Below, piece after piece: positions 10,422-20,583 of a stretch of DNA of 64,000 nucleotides. This DNA is from Pustulibacterium marinum (GTDB taxonomy: Bacteria > Bacteroidota > Bacteroidia > Flavobacteriales > Flavobacteriaceae), in the NCBI RefSeq assembly GCF_900116665.1, contig NZ_FPBK01000001.1, positions 62,001 to 126,000 on the forward strand, given 5' to 3'. Position numbers and translations under genes: made by a program. Positions within the stretch are counted from its first letter, which is position 1, and the number at the start of each line of letters is the position of its first letter. The notes beneath the pieces were generated by a model. That model was not told the origin of the DNA. It saw only the letters and a program-made list of their open reading frames with translations, and did no database searches.

Positions 10422-10566
10422 ATCGAAATTTAAACTTACCGAAAACAATAATTTAAGATTCCTTTAGCGCAGAAAAATTCCATTTCGTAGTAAATTAGAG
10501 CTGACTTTAGAAAGCCCGTCTTTTTAACGTTCTGAATAATTATTATCGAATAAAATCTGTGAAACC

Positions 10567-11487
10567 ATGGAATTTATAGATTACTACAAAACACTGGAAA
10601 TAGCCAGAGATGCATCGGCAGCTGATATAAAAAAAGCATACCGAAAACTGGCCAGAAAATACCATCCGGATCTGAATCCTAACGATACCGAAGCTCATAA
10701 AAAATTTCAACAGATCAACGAAGCCAATGAGGTGTTGAGCGATCCTGAAAAACGAAAAAAATACGACAAATATGGTGAGCATTGGGAACATGCCGAAGCC
10801 TACGAAGAAGCGCAACGCCAACAACAGCAACAACGTTCTCAAAGAAATACCGGTTTTGGCGGTGGTAGCAATTACCAACAATACACCTATTCTAGCGACG
10901 GAGCTGATGATTTTTCAGACTTTTTTGAATCGGTTTTTGGAAACAGAGGTAGCCACCGACAACAACAATCGCGCTTTCGGGGACAAGATTTTAATGCCGA
11001 ACTACAACTTACTTTGCACGATGTTTTTACTACGCACAAACGCACGCTAACCATAAATGGTAAAAACATTCGACTCACCATTCCGGCCGGAGTAGAAAAT
11101 GGGCAAACCATCAAAATAAAAGGTCATGGTGGCGAAGGTATCAATGGTGGTCCCAAAGGTGATTTGTACATTACTTTTAATATTAGCAACCATACGCCCT
11201 TCAAAAGAGATGGAAATGATTTATATAGAGATGTAAATGTTGACTTGTATACGGCTTTATTGGGTGGAGAAATCACCATAGATACGTTTGATGGCAAAGC
11301 CAAATTAACACTGAAACCAGAAACTCAAAACGATACTAAAGTAAAACTAAAAGGCAAAGGTTTTCCGGTGTACAAACAAGAAGGCAAGTTTGGTGACTTA
11401 TATGTAACCTTTAAAGTTACACTGCCTAAAAACCTTTCAACAGAAGAAAAAGAACTGATTGCACAACTTCAAAAACTACGTTCATGA
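10567..11487 (+). CDS. DnaJ-family co-chaperone, CbpA-like
   Basis: Class B J-domain protein that stimulates DnaK ATPase. The J domain occupies residues 1-70 with HPD at 33-35. A Gln/Gly-rich linker (about 80-125) replaces the zinc-finger region of DnaJ. Two beta-barrel substrate-binding domains follow (about 135-306). Length is close to E. coli CbpA. Its stop overlaps the next gene's start by 4 bases (ATGA), and that gene is a CbpM-like modulator, which strongly supports the CbpA assignment over canonical DnaJ. Confidence 0.92.
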   Translation: MEFIDYYKTLEIARDASAADIKKAYRKLARKYHPDLNPNDTEAHKKFQQINEANEVLSDPEKRKKYDKYGEHWEHAEAYEEAQRQQQQQRSQRNTGFGGGSNYQQYTYSSDGADDFSDFFESVFGNRGSHRQQQSRFRGQDFNAELQLTLHDVFTTHKRTLTINGKNIRLTIPAGVENGQTIKIKGHGGEGINGGPKGDLYITFNISNHTPFKRDGNDLYRDVNVDLYTALLGGEITIDTFDGKAKLTLKPETQNDTKVKLKGKGFPVYKQEGKFGDLYVTFKVTLPKNLSTEEKELIAQLQKLRS

Positions 11488-11768
11488 ACTCAACAACATT
11501 GATATCTGTTACTTCCTTTTGTGAATCGCACGCTATTGAACCTAAATTTATTGAAACCTTAGCACAATACGAATTTGTAGAAATCATAGAACAAGAAAAA
11601 GAACAATTCATAGAAGAGGAATGTTTAGCAACTATAGAACGAATGATGCGGTTGCATTATGACCTTAACATTAATATGGAAGGCATTGATGCTATTCAAC
11701 ATTTGCTTAACCAAATTCATGAACTGCAGAAGGAAGTTGTCTTACTTCGGAATAAACTCAACCCCTAA
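11484..11768 (+). CDS. CbpM-like chaperone modulator
   Basis: A 94-residue, mainly helical MerR-like protein that overlaps the upstream J-protein gene by four bases, giving translational coupling. CbpM proteins bind the J domain of CbpA and block its activation of DnaK. The segment near residues 55-75 ([19 protein letters not shown]) matches the conserved core of the family, and the C-terminal heptad pattern suggests a coiled coil. Assignment rests on the fused context as much as on sequence. Confidence 0.85.
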   Translation: MNSTTLISVTSFCESHAIEPKFIETLAQYEFVEIIEQEKEQFIEEECLATIERMMRLHYDLNINMEGIDAIQHLLNQIHELQKEVVLLRNKLNP

Positions 11769-11873
11769 TATTTTAGAGAACATTAGCATTAGAAATCTAT
11801 CTCTTACCAGTCTGTTAACAGCACTTTGGACTATTGTTTTTTAATTTTATAGACAATTAAAAATTAGTTCATT

Positions 11874-13613
11874 ATGTCACAAAGTGTATCAGATAAAATA
11901 GTAAAAATGTTAGTTGATGCCGGTGTTAAAAGAGTGTACGCTGTTACCGGTGATAGTTTAAATCCTGTAAATGACGCCATCCGTAGAGAAGGTTCTATTC
12001 AGTGGATTCATGTTCGTCATGAAGAAGCCGGAGCTTATGCAGCTTCTATGGATGCCGAGTTAAACGGAATTGGTTGTTGCATGGGTAGTAGTGGTCCGGG
12101 TCACGTTCACCTCATCAACGGCCTCTATGATGCCAATCGATCTGGAAATCCGGTTATTGCTATAGCTTCAACCGTAGCAACTCATAAAATGGGAACCGAA
12201 AATTTTCAAGAAACCAATGTCACCAAACTATTTGATGATTGTAGCAAATATTGTTTCATGTCAAACACTCCAAAACAAGCATTAACAGGTTTGCAAAGTG
12301 CCATTCAGCATGCTATTACCGAAAAAGGTGTTGCTGTTTTAGGTTTACCTGGAGATGTTGCTTCAGCAGATGCAGAGGCTGTTGTTTCGGCTGATAAAAA
12401 CTATTTTACCAAACCTGTTATAACTCCCCCACAACAACATATAGAAGAATTTGCTAGCGTAATCAATAGCAACAAAAATGTAATGCTATATGTTGGCCAC
12501 GGTGCAAAAGATGCCTATAGCGAGGTGATAGATCTAGCAGAAACTATTAAAGCTCCAATTGGTTACAGCTTTCGCGGAAAGATATTTTTTGAAAAAGATG
12601 AAAATCCTTATACCGTTGGATTAAATGGTCTGTTAGGAAATAAATCTGGGTTTAAAGCTATGCACGAAGCTGATTTATTGATTCTTCTAGGAACTGATTT
12701 CCCATATTCTGATTTTCTTCCGGAGAACAATACCATCATTCAAATTGATATTAAACCAGAGCGTATTGGCCGAAGAGCAAAGGTAGACTATGGTTATTGT
12801 GGAGATATCAAAGAAACTCTAAAACGTGTACTTCCGTTAGTTGAAACAAAAACTGAAACTAAATATTTAGACAACATGCTAAAACTACATAAAGAGGTAG
12901 AAGACAATTACCAAAGTTATGTAGAAGGTAAAGGAAAAGAAGATCAAATTCATCCGGAATATGTAGCTTCTGTAATAGACAATCTTGCAGATGACGATGC
13001 TATTTTCACCGTAGATACAGGAATGTCTGCCGTTTGGGCTGCTAGATATTTAAAAGGTAAAAAGAACAGATATCTTACGGGTTCCTTTAATCATGGTTCT
13101 ATGGCAAATGCAATGCCTATGGCTATCGGAGCTGGACTTTCGCAACCGGAAAGACAAACTATTGCACTTTGCGGTGACGGAGGAATTACGATGCTTCTGG
13201 GAGATCTTATGACGATAAGCCAATATAACATTCCCGTAAAAATTATCATTTTTAACAATAGAACATTAGGAATGGTAAAACTAGAAATGGAAGTTGCCGG
13301 AATACCCGATTGGCAAACCGATATGGTAAATCCGGATTTTGCTAAAGTTGCCGAAGCTATGAATATAAGAAGTTATACTGCCGATAAACCAGAGCAAGTT
13401 ACTTCTGTATTAAAAGAAGCTTTTGTACACGAAGGTCCTGCGGTCATCAACATATTTACAGATCCAAATGCGTTGGCCATGCCGCCAAAAGTAACTTTTG
13501 AACAAATGAAAGGTTTTGCTGAAAGTATGGGAAAATTGATGCTGAATGGAGATGCTGCTGAAGTAATTAGTTCTGCTAAATCGAATGCTAAATATTTGAA
13601 AGAACTCTTTTAA
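11874..13613 (+). CDS. ThDP-dependent pyruvate oxidase/dehydrogenase (PoxB-like)
   Basis: A 579-residue thiamine-diphosphate enzyme of the acetolactate synthase/pyruvate oxidase superfamily. The RHEEAGAYAA segment (about 48-57) carries the cofactor-activating glutamate. The central domain (about 190-330) has the FAD/DHS-like fold, and GDGGITMLLGDL followed by NN (about 435-463) is the ThDP-Mg binding motif. Closest familiar type is quinone-linked pyruvate dehydrogenase, which makes acetate and CO2. An acetolactate synthase is less likely because no small subunit or ilv genes are near. The E. coli PoxB membrane-binding C-terminal helix is not obvious, so the electron acceptor is uncertain. Confidence 0.82.
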   Translation: MSQSVSDKIVKMLVDAGVKRVYAVTGDSLNPVNDAIRREGSIQWIHVRHEEAGAYAASMDAELNGIGCCMGSSGPGHVHLINGLYDANRSGNPVIAIASTVATHKMGTENFQETNVTKLFDDCSKYCFMSNTPKQALTGLQSAIQHAITEKGVAVLGLPGDVASADAEAVVSADKNYFTKPVITPPQQHIEEFASVINSNKNVMLYVGHGAKDAYSEVIDLAETIKAPIGYSFRGKIFFEKDENPYTVGLNGLLGNKSGFKAMHEADLLILLGTDFPYSDFLPENNTIIQIDIKPERIGRRAKVDYGYCGDIKETLKRVLPLVETKTETKYLDNMLKLHKEVEDNYQSYVEGKGKEDQIHPEYVASVIDNLADDDAIFTVDTGMSAVWAARYLKGKKNRYLTGSFNHGSMANAMPMAIGAGLSQPERQTIALCGDGGITMLLGDLMTISQYNIPVKIIIFNNRTLGMVKLEMEVAGIPDWQTDMVNPDFAKVAEAMNIRSYTADKPEQVTSVLKEAFVHEGPAVINIFTDPNALAMPPKVTFEQMKGFAESMGKLMLNGDAAEVISSAKSNAKYLKELF

Positions 13614-13641
13614 AAACAACATCAAGCATATCTATACAATT

Positions 13642-13682
13642 AAAAGTCGCATTAGAAAATTTTTCTATGCGACTTTTCTATT
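13642..13682 (+). terminator. Rho-independent terminator of the ThDP enzyme gene
   Basis: Stem AAAAGTCGCA/TGCGACTTTT, extended by TAGAAAA/TTTTCTA with one bulge, then CTATTTT. Confidence 0.8.
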
Positions 13683-13700
13683 TTAACGAGATAGTTTTTG

Positions 13701-13812
13701 TATCTTTAAATACATTACTACCTGAATTTAAAACGATTACAAATAAAAAGTAAGTATCTTTTTTTGCCCTATGGAATAATTTTGATGTAAAAAATTCAGG
13801 TAGTTTTTTATT
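13701..13812 (+). ncRNA. Possible small RNA with 5'/3' closing stem
   Basis: A promoter-like TATCTTTA (13701-13708; 7/8 to TAnnTTTG) is followed nine bases later by ACTACCTGAATTT (13717-13729). Its exact reverse complement is at 13792-13804, followed by a T-run (TTTTTTATTTTT). The upstream gene already has its own terminator before this point. The arrangement fits a short independent transcript of about 95 bases whose ends pair. It might instead be an unusual long-loop terminator for the convergent genes. Confidence 0.35.
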
Positions 13813-15640
13813 TTTCCGGATTTAATAATTCCATTGGTTTTCCTAAATATACCAACTGATATCCTTCACCTATTTCAAAATTAGCATCCAGAGAACAAAT
13901 AATGTGAAGTGTTCTTTCTTGATCTTTTATAAACAAAGGAATTGTTTTCTTCTCTTTATTCAACCTAGCTACTTCTTTTAAATAATGATCTTTAGATTCT
14001 AATTCCAATTCATTCATATTTGGATAATCTCTGGCAACTTCACTTAGATTTAAATAATCGTCTTTCTTAGAGAAAAGGTTGTCTAGTGGCAAATCTTCCT
14101 GCCCCAATTCTTCCGAAGTAATCAAACGAAAAGCTCCGTTTTCACCAAGATATTTTTGAAACTTTCCAAGCGAGTATTTGTTCACCTCATCACTTGCAGT
14201 TAAAGCTAACAAATAACCAATGTCGCTAAATTCAATATTCAAGGTAAGATCATCAGAAAATACATTGATTTCCATAGCATCAATCCCCATTTGACTTGCT
14301 TTATCTACATTGTCTGGATTACTATCTACCAATACCACATGTCTACCATTCTTCTTCAAATATTTAGCGATTAACCTACAAACGTGTGATGCACCAATCA
14401 TTACAATTCCATTGGATTGCTTTAAGAAAACACCCGAAACTCTAGCAAATAATCTTGCTGTGGTGGCATTTAAAAGTACGGTTCCTAGTACGATCATAAA
14501 TACCAAAGGTGTAATGTATTCGGCACCTTCTTCACCCTGCATTATCAATTTTAAACCAAATAAAGAGGCAATACCGGCGGCTACAATTCCACGAGGACCA
14601 ACCCAACTAATAAATAATTTTTCATTGAATTTTAAATTGGAACCCCATGTACTTAAAAATACTCCAAGCGGACGAATAGCAAACACAATTACTGCGAAAA
14701 GAATCATAGTATCCCAGGTATAAATGAGATACAAATCTTCCATATTAATATTGGCCGCGAGCAGTATAAATAAAATAGATATTAATAAAACACTGAGTGA
14801 TTCTTTGAAATATAAAATGTCTTTAAGATTTGGCAGATTGATGTTTCCTAAAACCATTCCCATAACCACAACCCCTAAAAGACCAGATTCATGGGCAAAC
14901 ATATCTGAAAGAATGAAAACTCCCAAAACTGCACAAAGAGTAACTACATTCATCAAATAATGTGGTATCCAGTTTTTTCTTATGAATAAATACAACAAAT
15001 AGGCTCCTGAAAATCCAAAAGAACCACCTATAACAATGATTTTTCCGAACTCTGCCAATGCCTGTTGCGTAAACTCTCCGCCAGCTTCTACACTAATAAA
15101 TTCGTATACCAAAACGGCTACCAAAGCTCCGATAGGATCTATTAAAATACCTTCCCATTTCAAAACTGTAGAAACGTCTTTCTTTAAAGGAATGTTTCTA
15201 AGAATTGGGCTAATTACCGTTGGTCCCGTTACAATAATTAATGAAGAAAATAAGAAGGATATTGGCCATGATAATCCAAATATAAAATGAGATGCAATAC
15301 CAGCGCCAAAGAAAGTTATAAGACTTCCTACGGTGATCAACTTAATAATTACCGGACCAACATTTAGAATTTCAGATCTTTTCAAGGTTAACCCTCCTTC
15401 AAAAAGGATAATACTAATGGCCAAGGAAACAAAATTGAACAGACGCTCTCCAGGAAACAATCCATCGTTTCCATTCCACATGGGTTCTATAAGTTTTTCG
15501 CCATCCACAGTAAAAAAAGTAGAAATGGGCCCTACACATAATCCAATAATAATTAAGGGTAAAATTGCCGGCAATTTGAGTCGCCATGCCATCCATTGCG
15601 CTAAAATTCCTAATATTACGATTCCTGCTAATGCTAACAT
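13808..15640 (-). CDS. Cation:proton antiporter (CPA1/NhaP type) with C-terminal TrkA domain
   Basis: An inner-membrane Na+/H+ or K+/H+ exchanger of 610 residues. The first about 395 residues form 12-13 hydrophobic segments with the CPA motifs (FEGGLTL, FSSLIIVTGPTVISPILR, WEGILIDPIGALVAV). From about residue 397 a Rossmann TrkA-N domain follows (GIVMIGASHVCRLIAKYL, VLVDSNPDNV), then a C-terminal TrkA-C-like part. The cytosolic RCK-type module implies gating by NAD(H) or another nucleotide; which ion is carried is not determined by sequence. Likely role is pH and salt homeostasis, in keeping with a marine habitat. Monocistronic. Confidence 0.9.
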   Translation of the reverse strand: MLALAGIVILGILAQWMAWRLKLPAILPLIIIGLCVGPISTFFTVDGEKLIEPMWNGNDGLFPGERLFNFVSLAISIILFEGGLTLKRSEILNVGPVIIKLITVGSLITFFGAGIASHFIFGLSWPISFLFSSLIIVTGPTVISPILRNIPLKKDVSTVLKWEGILIDPIGALVAVLVYEFISVEAGGEFTQQALAEFGKIIVIGGSFGFSGAYLLYLFIRKNWIPHYLMNVVTLCAVLGVFILSDMFAHESGLLGVVVMGMVLGNINLPNLKDILYFKESLSVLLISILFILLAANINMEDLYLIYTWDTMILFAVIVFAIRPLGVFLSTWGSNLKFNEKLFISWVGPRGIVAAGIASLFGLKLIMQGEEGAEYITPLVFMIVLGTVLLNATTARLFARVSGVFLKQSNGIVMIGASHVCRLIAKYLKKNGRHVVLVDSNPDNVDKASQMGIDAMEINVFSDDLTLNIEFSDIGYLLALTASDEVNKYSLGKFQKYLGENGAFRLITSEELGQEDLPLDNLFSKKDDYLNLSEVARDYPNMNELELESKDHYLKEVARLNKEKKTIPLFIKDQERTLHIICSLDANFEIGEGYQLVYLGKPMELLNPEK

Positions 15641-16014
15641 TTTTTTCGGTAAAAGTTAAGTGAACCAAAATACTGGTTCTTCAATTTTTATTTTGTTAAA
15701 AAATACCCAATAATAATACAACTCTAATTCTTGCTAAACAACAGAAATATAGAAAAATAGCCCAAGTACATTCTATTTTTACAAAATTTCTCACGAAAAA
15801 AACCTTCTAAAGTGTAACCAAAAAATCAATTCTAGCACTTATTTCCGTATTCATCCTGAAGATTGAAAAAAGTTAGACTGTGATAATCTTAATAAAATCT
15901 AAAAATCAGTGGATATCGGTTAACAATTTCATACTTTGCGACTCGCTTTTTTGAAATCTTATGAACTGATAACCAAAAGATTTCTTCTTCAGGCTGAAAA
16001 AAATAACCACTATT
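15641..16014. other. Non-coding divergent gap of 374 bases
   Basis: Separates the antiporter gene (minus) from the MBL gene (plus). Apart from a small hairpin GAACCA/TGGTTC at 15662-15679 I see no gene, RNA or clear operator. The box nearest the MBL gene, TACTTTG near 15930, is one base short of the -7 consensus. Confidence 0.4.
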
Positions 16015-16878
16015 ATGAAATTATATACCATAGAATCCGGAAACTTTAAGTTAGATGGAGGCGCTATGTTTGGTGTAGTACCAAAATCTATCTGGAATAA
16101 AACAAATCCGGCAGATGAAAATAACATGATAGACATTGCAGCAAGATGCCTACTTGTAGAAGACGGAAACCGTTTAACGCTCATTGATACCGGAATGGGC
16201 AATAAGCAAAACGATAAGTTTTTTGGATACTATTATTTATGGGGAAATGATAATATTGATGATTCCCTTAAAAAACACGGTTTTCATAGAGATGATATAA
16301 CCGATGTTTTTATGACACATTTGCATTTTGACCACTGTGGAGGTTCCATCCAATGGAACAAAGACAAAACAGGATATGAACCTGCCTTTAAAAATGCTAA
16401 ATTTTGGACCAATAAAGATCATTGGGAATGGGCTACCAAACCAAATCCTAGGGAAAAAGCATCTTTCTTAAAGGAAAATATTCTACCTATGGAGTCTAGC
16501 GGTCAGCTAAACTTTGTAGATGTTCCCAGCGCTGGAGACTTTTTAGAAAATGGACCGCTTGGTTTTGATATTCTTTATGTAGATGGTCATACAGACAAAC
16601 AAATGATTCCGTTTTTCAATTATAAAGGCAAAAAACTTGTTTTCGCAGCAGATTTGTTGCCAACTGTTGGGCACATTCCACTTCCGTATGTGATGGGATA
16701 TGATACAAGACCTTTATTAACTATGAGTGAGAAAGAAAAGTTCTTAACAAATGCTGCAGAAAATAATTTCTACATTTTGCTAGAACACGACGCTCACAAC
16801 CAAATCTGTACTTTAAAAAACACCGAAAAAGGTGTTCGACTAAAAGATATTCATACTTTTGACGAAATTTTTAATTAA
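16015..16878 (+). CDS. MBL-fold metallo-hydrolase
   Basis: Metallo-beta-lactamase fold hydrolase of 287 residues. The zinc motif THLHFDHCGG is at residues 101-110 (ligands His102, His104, Asp106, His107). Further ligands are probably the His of VDGHTDKQ, the Asp of FAADLLPT and the His in LLEHDAHN. No N-terminal signal is visible, so it is probably cytoplasmic. The general fold resembles lactonase/glyoxalase-II-like enzymes, but the substrate cannot be read. The next gene (S8 peptidase) begins 10 bases after its stop, so the two are likely co-transcribed. Confidence 0.85.
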   Translation: MKLYTIESGNFKLDGGAMFGVVPKSIWNKTNPADENNMIDIAARCLLVEDGNRLTLIDTGMGNKQNDKFFGYYYLWGNDNIDDSLKKHGFHRDDITDVFMTHLHFDHCGGSIQWNKDKTGYEPAFKNAKFWTNKDHWEWATKPNPREKASFLKENILPMESSGQLNFVDVPSAGDFLENGPLGFDILYVDGHTDKQMIPFFNYKGKKLVFAADLLPTVGHIPLPYVMGYDTRPLLTMSEKEKFLTNAAENNFYILLEHDAHNQICTLKNTEKGVRLKDIHTFDEIFN

Positions 16879-16888
16879 ACTATAAAAA

Positions 16889-18514
16889 ATGAAATTTATA
16901 AAACCCGTACTTGTTACCGCTACAGCTGCTATGATCATGGCAAGTTGTGGTTCTCCTAAAATTGTTGCCACTCCCGTTGAAAACATAAATTCTGTAACTG
17001 CTAAAAAAGCAGAATTAACAGAAAACCAATTAGAAAATTGGATGCATTTAGACTTACTTTCCGATACTATTCCGGGAATGAGCGTAAACAAAGCATATAC
17101 CGAATTATTAAAAGATCTTACTCCTAAGAAGATTATTGTTGGGGTAGTAGATTCTGGTGTAGATATTGAGCACGAAGATCTTAAAAATGTAATTTGGACC
17201 AACGAAGATGAGATTGCAGGAAACGGAATTGACGATGACAAGAACGGTTATGTAGATGATATTCACGGTTGGAATTTCTTAGGTGACATTACCAATGAAA
17301 ACCTTGAAATGACGCGTATTGTAAAAAAAGGTGATGACGGTTCTGAAATGTACAAAGAAGCCAAAGCTAAGTTTGATCAAGACTTGCAAGAAGCTACACA
17401 AAACAAAATGCGTTACGAGCAGTTACTACAAGCTGTGAAAAATGCAGATGGTATTGTTACTGAAAAATTAGGAACTTCAGACTATACAAAAGAAGACCTT
17501 GCGGGTATTGAAGCTACTACACCTGAATTACAACAAAGCGTTGGAATTTTATCTCAAATGTTAGCCTACGCGCCAACAGTAAAAGAGTTAAAAGAACAAT
17601 TAAAAGAAGGAATCGAGTATTTTTCAGATCAACTTAATTACAACCTAAATACAAGTTTTGAAGCAAGAAGTATTTTAGGAGATAATCCAGATGATTTTAC
17701 GGATAACAAATACGGAAACAACAACGTAATTGGACCAGACAAAGAAGAAGCAAAACACGGTACACACGTTGCAGGTATCATTGCGGCACAAAGAAATAAC
17801 GGAATAGGTATGGACGGTGTTGCAAATAGCGTAGAAATTTTAGCCGTAAGAGCCGTTCCAAACGGAGACGAATATGATAAAGATATTGCTTTAGGTATTC
17901 GTTATGCAGTAGACAATGGCGCAAAAGTAATTAATACCAGTTTTGGTAAAGCATATTCTCCACATGCACAGTGGGTTTACGATGCAATTAAATATGCAGC
18001 AGACAACGATGTTTTAATTGTAAATGCAGCAGGTAACGATACACACAATATAGATGAAGTTGATGTTTATCCAAACGATGCAGTAGGTACAGATCCAGAA
18101 ATGTCTGATACTTTCTTAACTATTGGTGCTTTAAACTATGAGTACGATGCTAATTTGGTAGCAACATTCTCTAACTACGGAAAATATAATGTTGATGTTT
18201 TCTCTCCTGGAGTAAAAATTTACTCAACAGTTCCAAATAGCAAATATGAGTTTTTACAAGGAACTTCTATGGCTTCTCCGGCAGCAGCTGGTGTTGCAGC
18301 ATTAATTCGTTCTTACTTTCCAAAATTGAAAGCTTCACAAGTAAAACAAATCATTATGCAATCTGGTTTGGCACCTAATATGAAAGTAAACATTGGTGGT
18401 GATCCAAGTAACGTAGTAGATTTTGCCGATCTTTCTCAAAGTGGTAAAATGGTAAATGCTTACAACGCTCTTATTCTTGCAGCACAAGTAGATGCAGGAA
18501 AAGTGAAATTATAA
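16889..18514 (+). CDS. S8 (subtilisin-like) serine peptidase, lipoprotein
   Basis: Exported lipoprotein protease of 541 residues. The lipobox IMASC places the lipidated Cys at position 20. The triad is complete: Asp88 in VGVVDSG, His about 290 in KHGTHVAGI and Ser about 460 in GTSMASPAA. About 200 residues separate Asp from His instead of the usual few dozen. The insert is acidic and rich in helix formers and contains repeated Glu/Lys/Gln, a feature of Bacteroidota members. It probably degrades peptides in the periplasm or at the cell surface. Ten bases after the MBL gene, then a clear terminator. Confidence 0.92.
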   Translation: MKFIKPVLVTATAAMIMASCGSPKIVATPVENINSVTAKKAELTENQLENWMHLDLLSDTIPGMSVNKAYTELLKDLTPKKIIVGVVDSGVDIEHEDLKNVIWTNEDEIAGNGIDDDKNGYVDDIHGWNFLGDITNENLEMTRIVKKGDDGSEMYKEAKAKFDQDLQEATQNKMRYEQLLQAVKNADGIVTEKLGTSDYTKEDLAGIEATTPELQQSVGILSQMLAYAPTVKELKEQLKEGIEYFSDQLNYNLNTSFEARSILGDNPDDFTDNKYGNNNVIGPDKEEAKHGTHVAGIIAAQRNNGIGMDGVANSVEILAVRAVPNGDEYDKDIALGIRYAVDNGAKVINTSFGKAYSPHAQWVYDAIKYAADNDVLIVNAAGNDTHNIDEVDVYPNDAVGTDPEMSDTFLTIGALNYEYDANLVATFSNYGKYNVDVFSPGVKIYSTVPNSKYEFLQGTSMASPAAAGVAALIRSYFPKLKASQVKQIIMQSGLAPNMKVNIGGDPSNVVDFADLSQSGKMVNAYNALILAAQVDAGKVKL

Positions 18515-18530
18515 TTTAAAAATTAATCAG

Positions 18531-18567
18531 AAAGCCGCTTTTATGAATTTAAAAGCGGTTTTTTTAT
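18531..18567 (+). terminator. Rho-independent terminator of the S8 peptidase gene
   Basis: Stem CCGCTTTT/AAAAGCGG extended by A/T pairs, with TTTTTTTATTTTT following. Confidence 0.75.
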
Positions 18568-18598
18568 TTTTACTGAAAACACTATTTAAGTCAATTGT

Positions 18599-20476
18599 AT
18601 GAAAAAACTATGCGTACGCCTTAGTTGCTTGGCAGTTTTGTTAACCGGCAGTTTATTTGCTCAAAACAATACTCCATACTGGCAACAACATGTAGACTAC
18701 ACCATGGACATCAATATGGATGTAGAAGATTTTCAATATGAAGGAACTCAAAAACTTGTCTATACCAACAATTCTCCTGATGTTCTAGACAAAGTATTTT
18801 ACCATCTATATTTCAATGCTTTTCAACCGGGAAGTGAAATGGATATAAGATTGCAAAACATTGCAGACCCAGATAAAAGAATGGTGAACAATCTGGGAAC
18901 AAAAGAAAACCCTGTATACGAAAGTAGAATTGCTAAACTTTCTCCAGAAGAAATAGGATACCTCAAAGTAAAATCTCTAAAACAAGATGGAGTAGCAGTT
19001 ACCTACAAAACTATTGGAACTATTTTAGAAGTAGCACTTGCAAAACCAATTCAACCTGGCGAAAAAACCACTTTTGAAATGGAATTTGATGGACAAGTTC
19101 CTGTACAAATTCGTCGTTCGGGTAGAAATAACAAAGATGGAGTTGCTCTTTCTATGACGCAATGGTATCCAAAATTGGCAGAATACGATTTTGAAGGTTG
19201 GCATGCTGATCCGTACATCGCAAGAGAATTTCACGGTGTTTGGGGAGATTTTGATGTAAAAATTACTATTGATAAAGATTACATTCTAGGTGGAACCGGG
19301 TATTTACAAAATCCGAATGAAATAGGATATGGATACGAAGATGAAGGAACCAAAGTAAAACGTAGAGGAAAAACCGCTACTTGGCATTTTAAAGCGCCAA
19401 TGGTACACGATTTCACGTGGGCTGCAGATCCTGAATATATTCATGATAAACTGGAAACCGAAAGCGGTGTAACACTTCATTTCCTTTATAAAGATGATGA
19501 AAAATTTAAAGATGCCTGGACAAAATTACAACCTAAAACTGCAGAATTATTAGATTTCTACAATACAAACGTAGGTCCATATCCATGGAAACAATATTCT
19601 GTAATTCAAGGTGGCGACGGTGGAATGGAGTACGCTATGTGTACATTAATTACCGGTGGTGAAAACTACGGTGGTTTGTTTGGTACTACGGCGCATGAAA
19701 TGGCACACGCTTGGTTTCAACATTTGTTAGGTACCAATGAATCTGAACATCCTTGGATGGATGAAGGTTTTACTTCGTTTATTTCAACCTTATCAAGTGC
19801 AAAAATCAAGAATCTAGAAAATCCAAATCCGTTTGAAAGTGCTTACGGTAACTATTTGTATTTAGCAAAATCTGGTAAAGAACAACCAGAAACTACGCAT
19901 GGAGATCGTTATGCATACAACTTTGCATACTCTATAAATGCCTATAGTAAAGGAGAAGTTTTTCTAGCACAATTAGGTTACATCATTGGTCAAGATAAAT
20001 TGATGGAAACACTTCATAAATATTATGAAGACTTCAAATTCAAACATCCAACACCTAATGATTTCATTAGAACTGCAGAAAAAGTATCTGGAATGCAATT
20101 GCATTGGTATTTAACCGATTGGATAGAAACTACAAATCAAATTGATTATGGAATCAAAGAAGTAAACGAAACTGAAAACAACACTACAATTACACTAGAA
20201 AGAATAGGTTTAATGCCAATGCCACTAGATGTTATTGTAGAATATACAGACGGTTCTGTAGAATATTTCTATATTCCATTAAGAATGGCTTATGGCGGAA
20301 AAGATAATCCTTATCCTGCTTTAAAAGCAACTACAATGGCCGATTGGCCTTGGGCTTACCCAACGTATGATTTATCTATTTCTAAACCTAAATCTGAAAT
20401 CAAAACCATTGTAATTGATCCATCAAATTTAATGGCAGATGTAGATAGAGAAAATAATATTTATAGCGCAGAGTAA
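18599..20476 (+). CDS. M1 family zinc metallopeptidase, exported
   Basis: Aminopeptidase-type gluzincin of 625 residues. A signal peptide covers residues 1-21 (ends SLFAQ). The zinc site HEMAHAW (about 366-372) with the downstream Glu in WMDEGFTSF (about 389) is intact. GGMEYAM (about 341-347) corresponds to the M1 exopeptidase GxMEN motif with Tyr replacing Ala and Ala replacing Asn, a common variation in Bacteroidota. It probably trims peptides in the periplasm together with the upstream S8 protease, but it sits behind that gene's terminator and so likely has its own promoter. Confidence 0.9.
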   Translation: MKKLCVRLSCLAVLLTGSLFAQNNTPYWQQHVDYTMDINMDVEDFQYEGTQKLVYTNNSPDVLDKVFYHLYFNAFQPGSEMDIRLQNIADPDKRMVNNLGTKENPVYESRIAKLSPEEIGYLKVKSLKQDGVAVTYKTIGTILEVALAKPIQPGEKTTFEMEFDGQVPVQIRRSGRNNKDGVALSMTQWYPKLAEYDFEGWHADPYIAREFHGVWGDFDVKITIDKDYILGGTGYLQNPNEIGYGYEDEGTKVKRRGKTATWHFKAPMVHDFTWAADPEYIHDKLETESGVTLHFLYKDDEKFKDAWTKLQPKTAELLDFYNTNVGPYPWKQYSVIQGGDGGMEYAMCTLITGGENYGGLFGTTAHEMAHAWFQHLLGTNESEHPWMDEGFTSFISTLSSAKIKNLENPNPFESAYGNYLYLAKSGKEQPETTHGDRYAYNFAYSINAYSKGEVFLAQLGYIIGQDKLMETLHKYYEDFKFKHPTPNDFIRTAEKVSGMQLHWYLTDWIETTNQIDYGIKEVNETENNTTITLERIGLMPMPLDVIVEYTDGSVEYFYIPLRMAYGGKDNPYPALKATTMADWPWAYPTYDLSISKPKSEIKTIVIDPSNLMADVDRENNIYSAE

Positions 20477-20503
20477 CCTAAGCTATACAACAACAATTTT
20501 AAG

Positions 20504-20536
20504 AAAGCCATTCCAAAATTTGGAGTGGCTTTTTCT
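20504..20536 (+). terminator. Rho-independent terminator of the M1 peptidase gene
   Basis: Stem AAAGCCATTCCAAA/TTTGGAGTGGCTTT (one G-U pair) followed by a T-run. Confidence 0.75.
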
Positions 20537-20583
20537 TTATTGATAAAGAAGCAGTAATTTTACCGCACTTATCTAAAACAAAA

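Noticed and set aside
10543-10881. Antisense open frame over the J-domain gene
   Set aside because: Shadow of a strongly coding strand; no promoter, no start context and low-complexity product. The same applies to the other long antisense frames over lepA, TonB receptors, pgk and tex.
19414-19419. TTTCACGTGG in the M1 peptidase gene as parS
   Set aside because: Only the left half fits; the right arm GGGCTG does not match.
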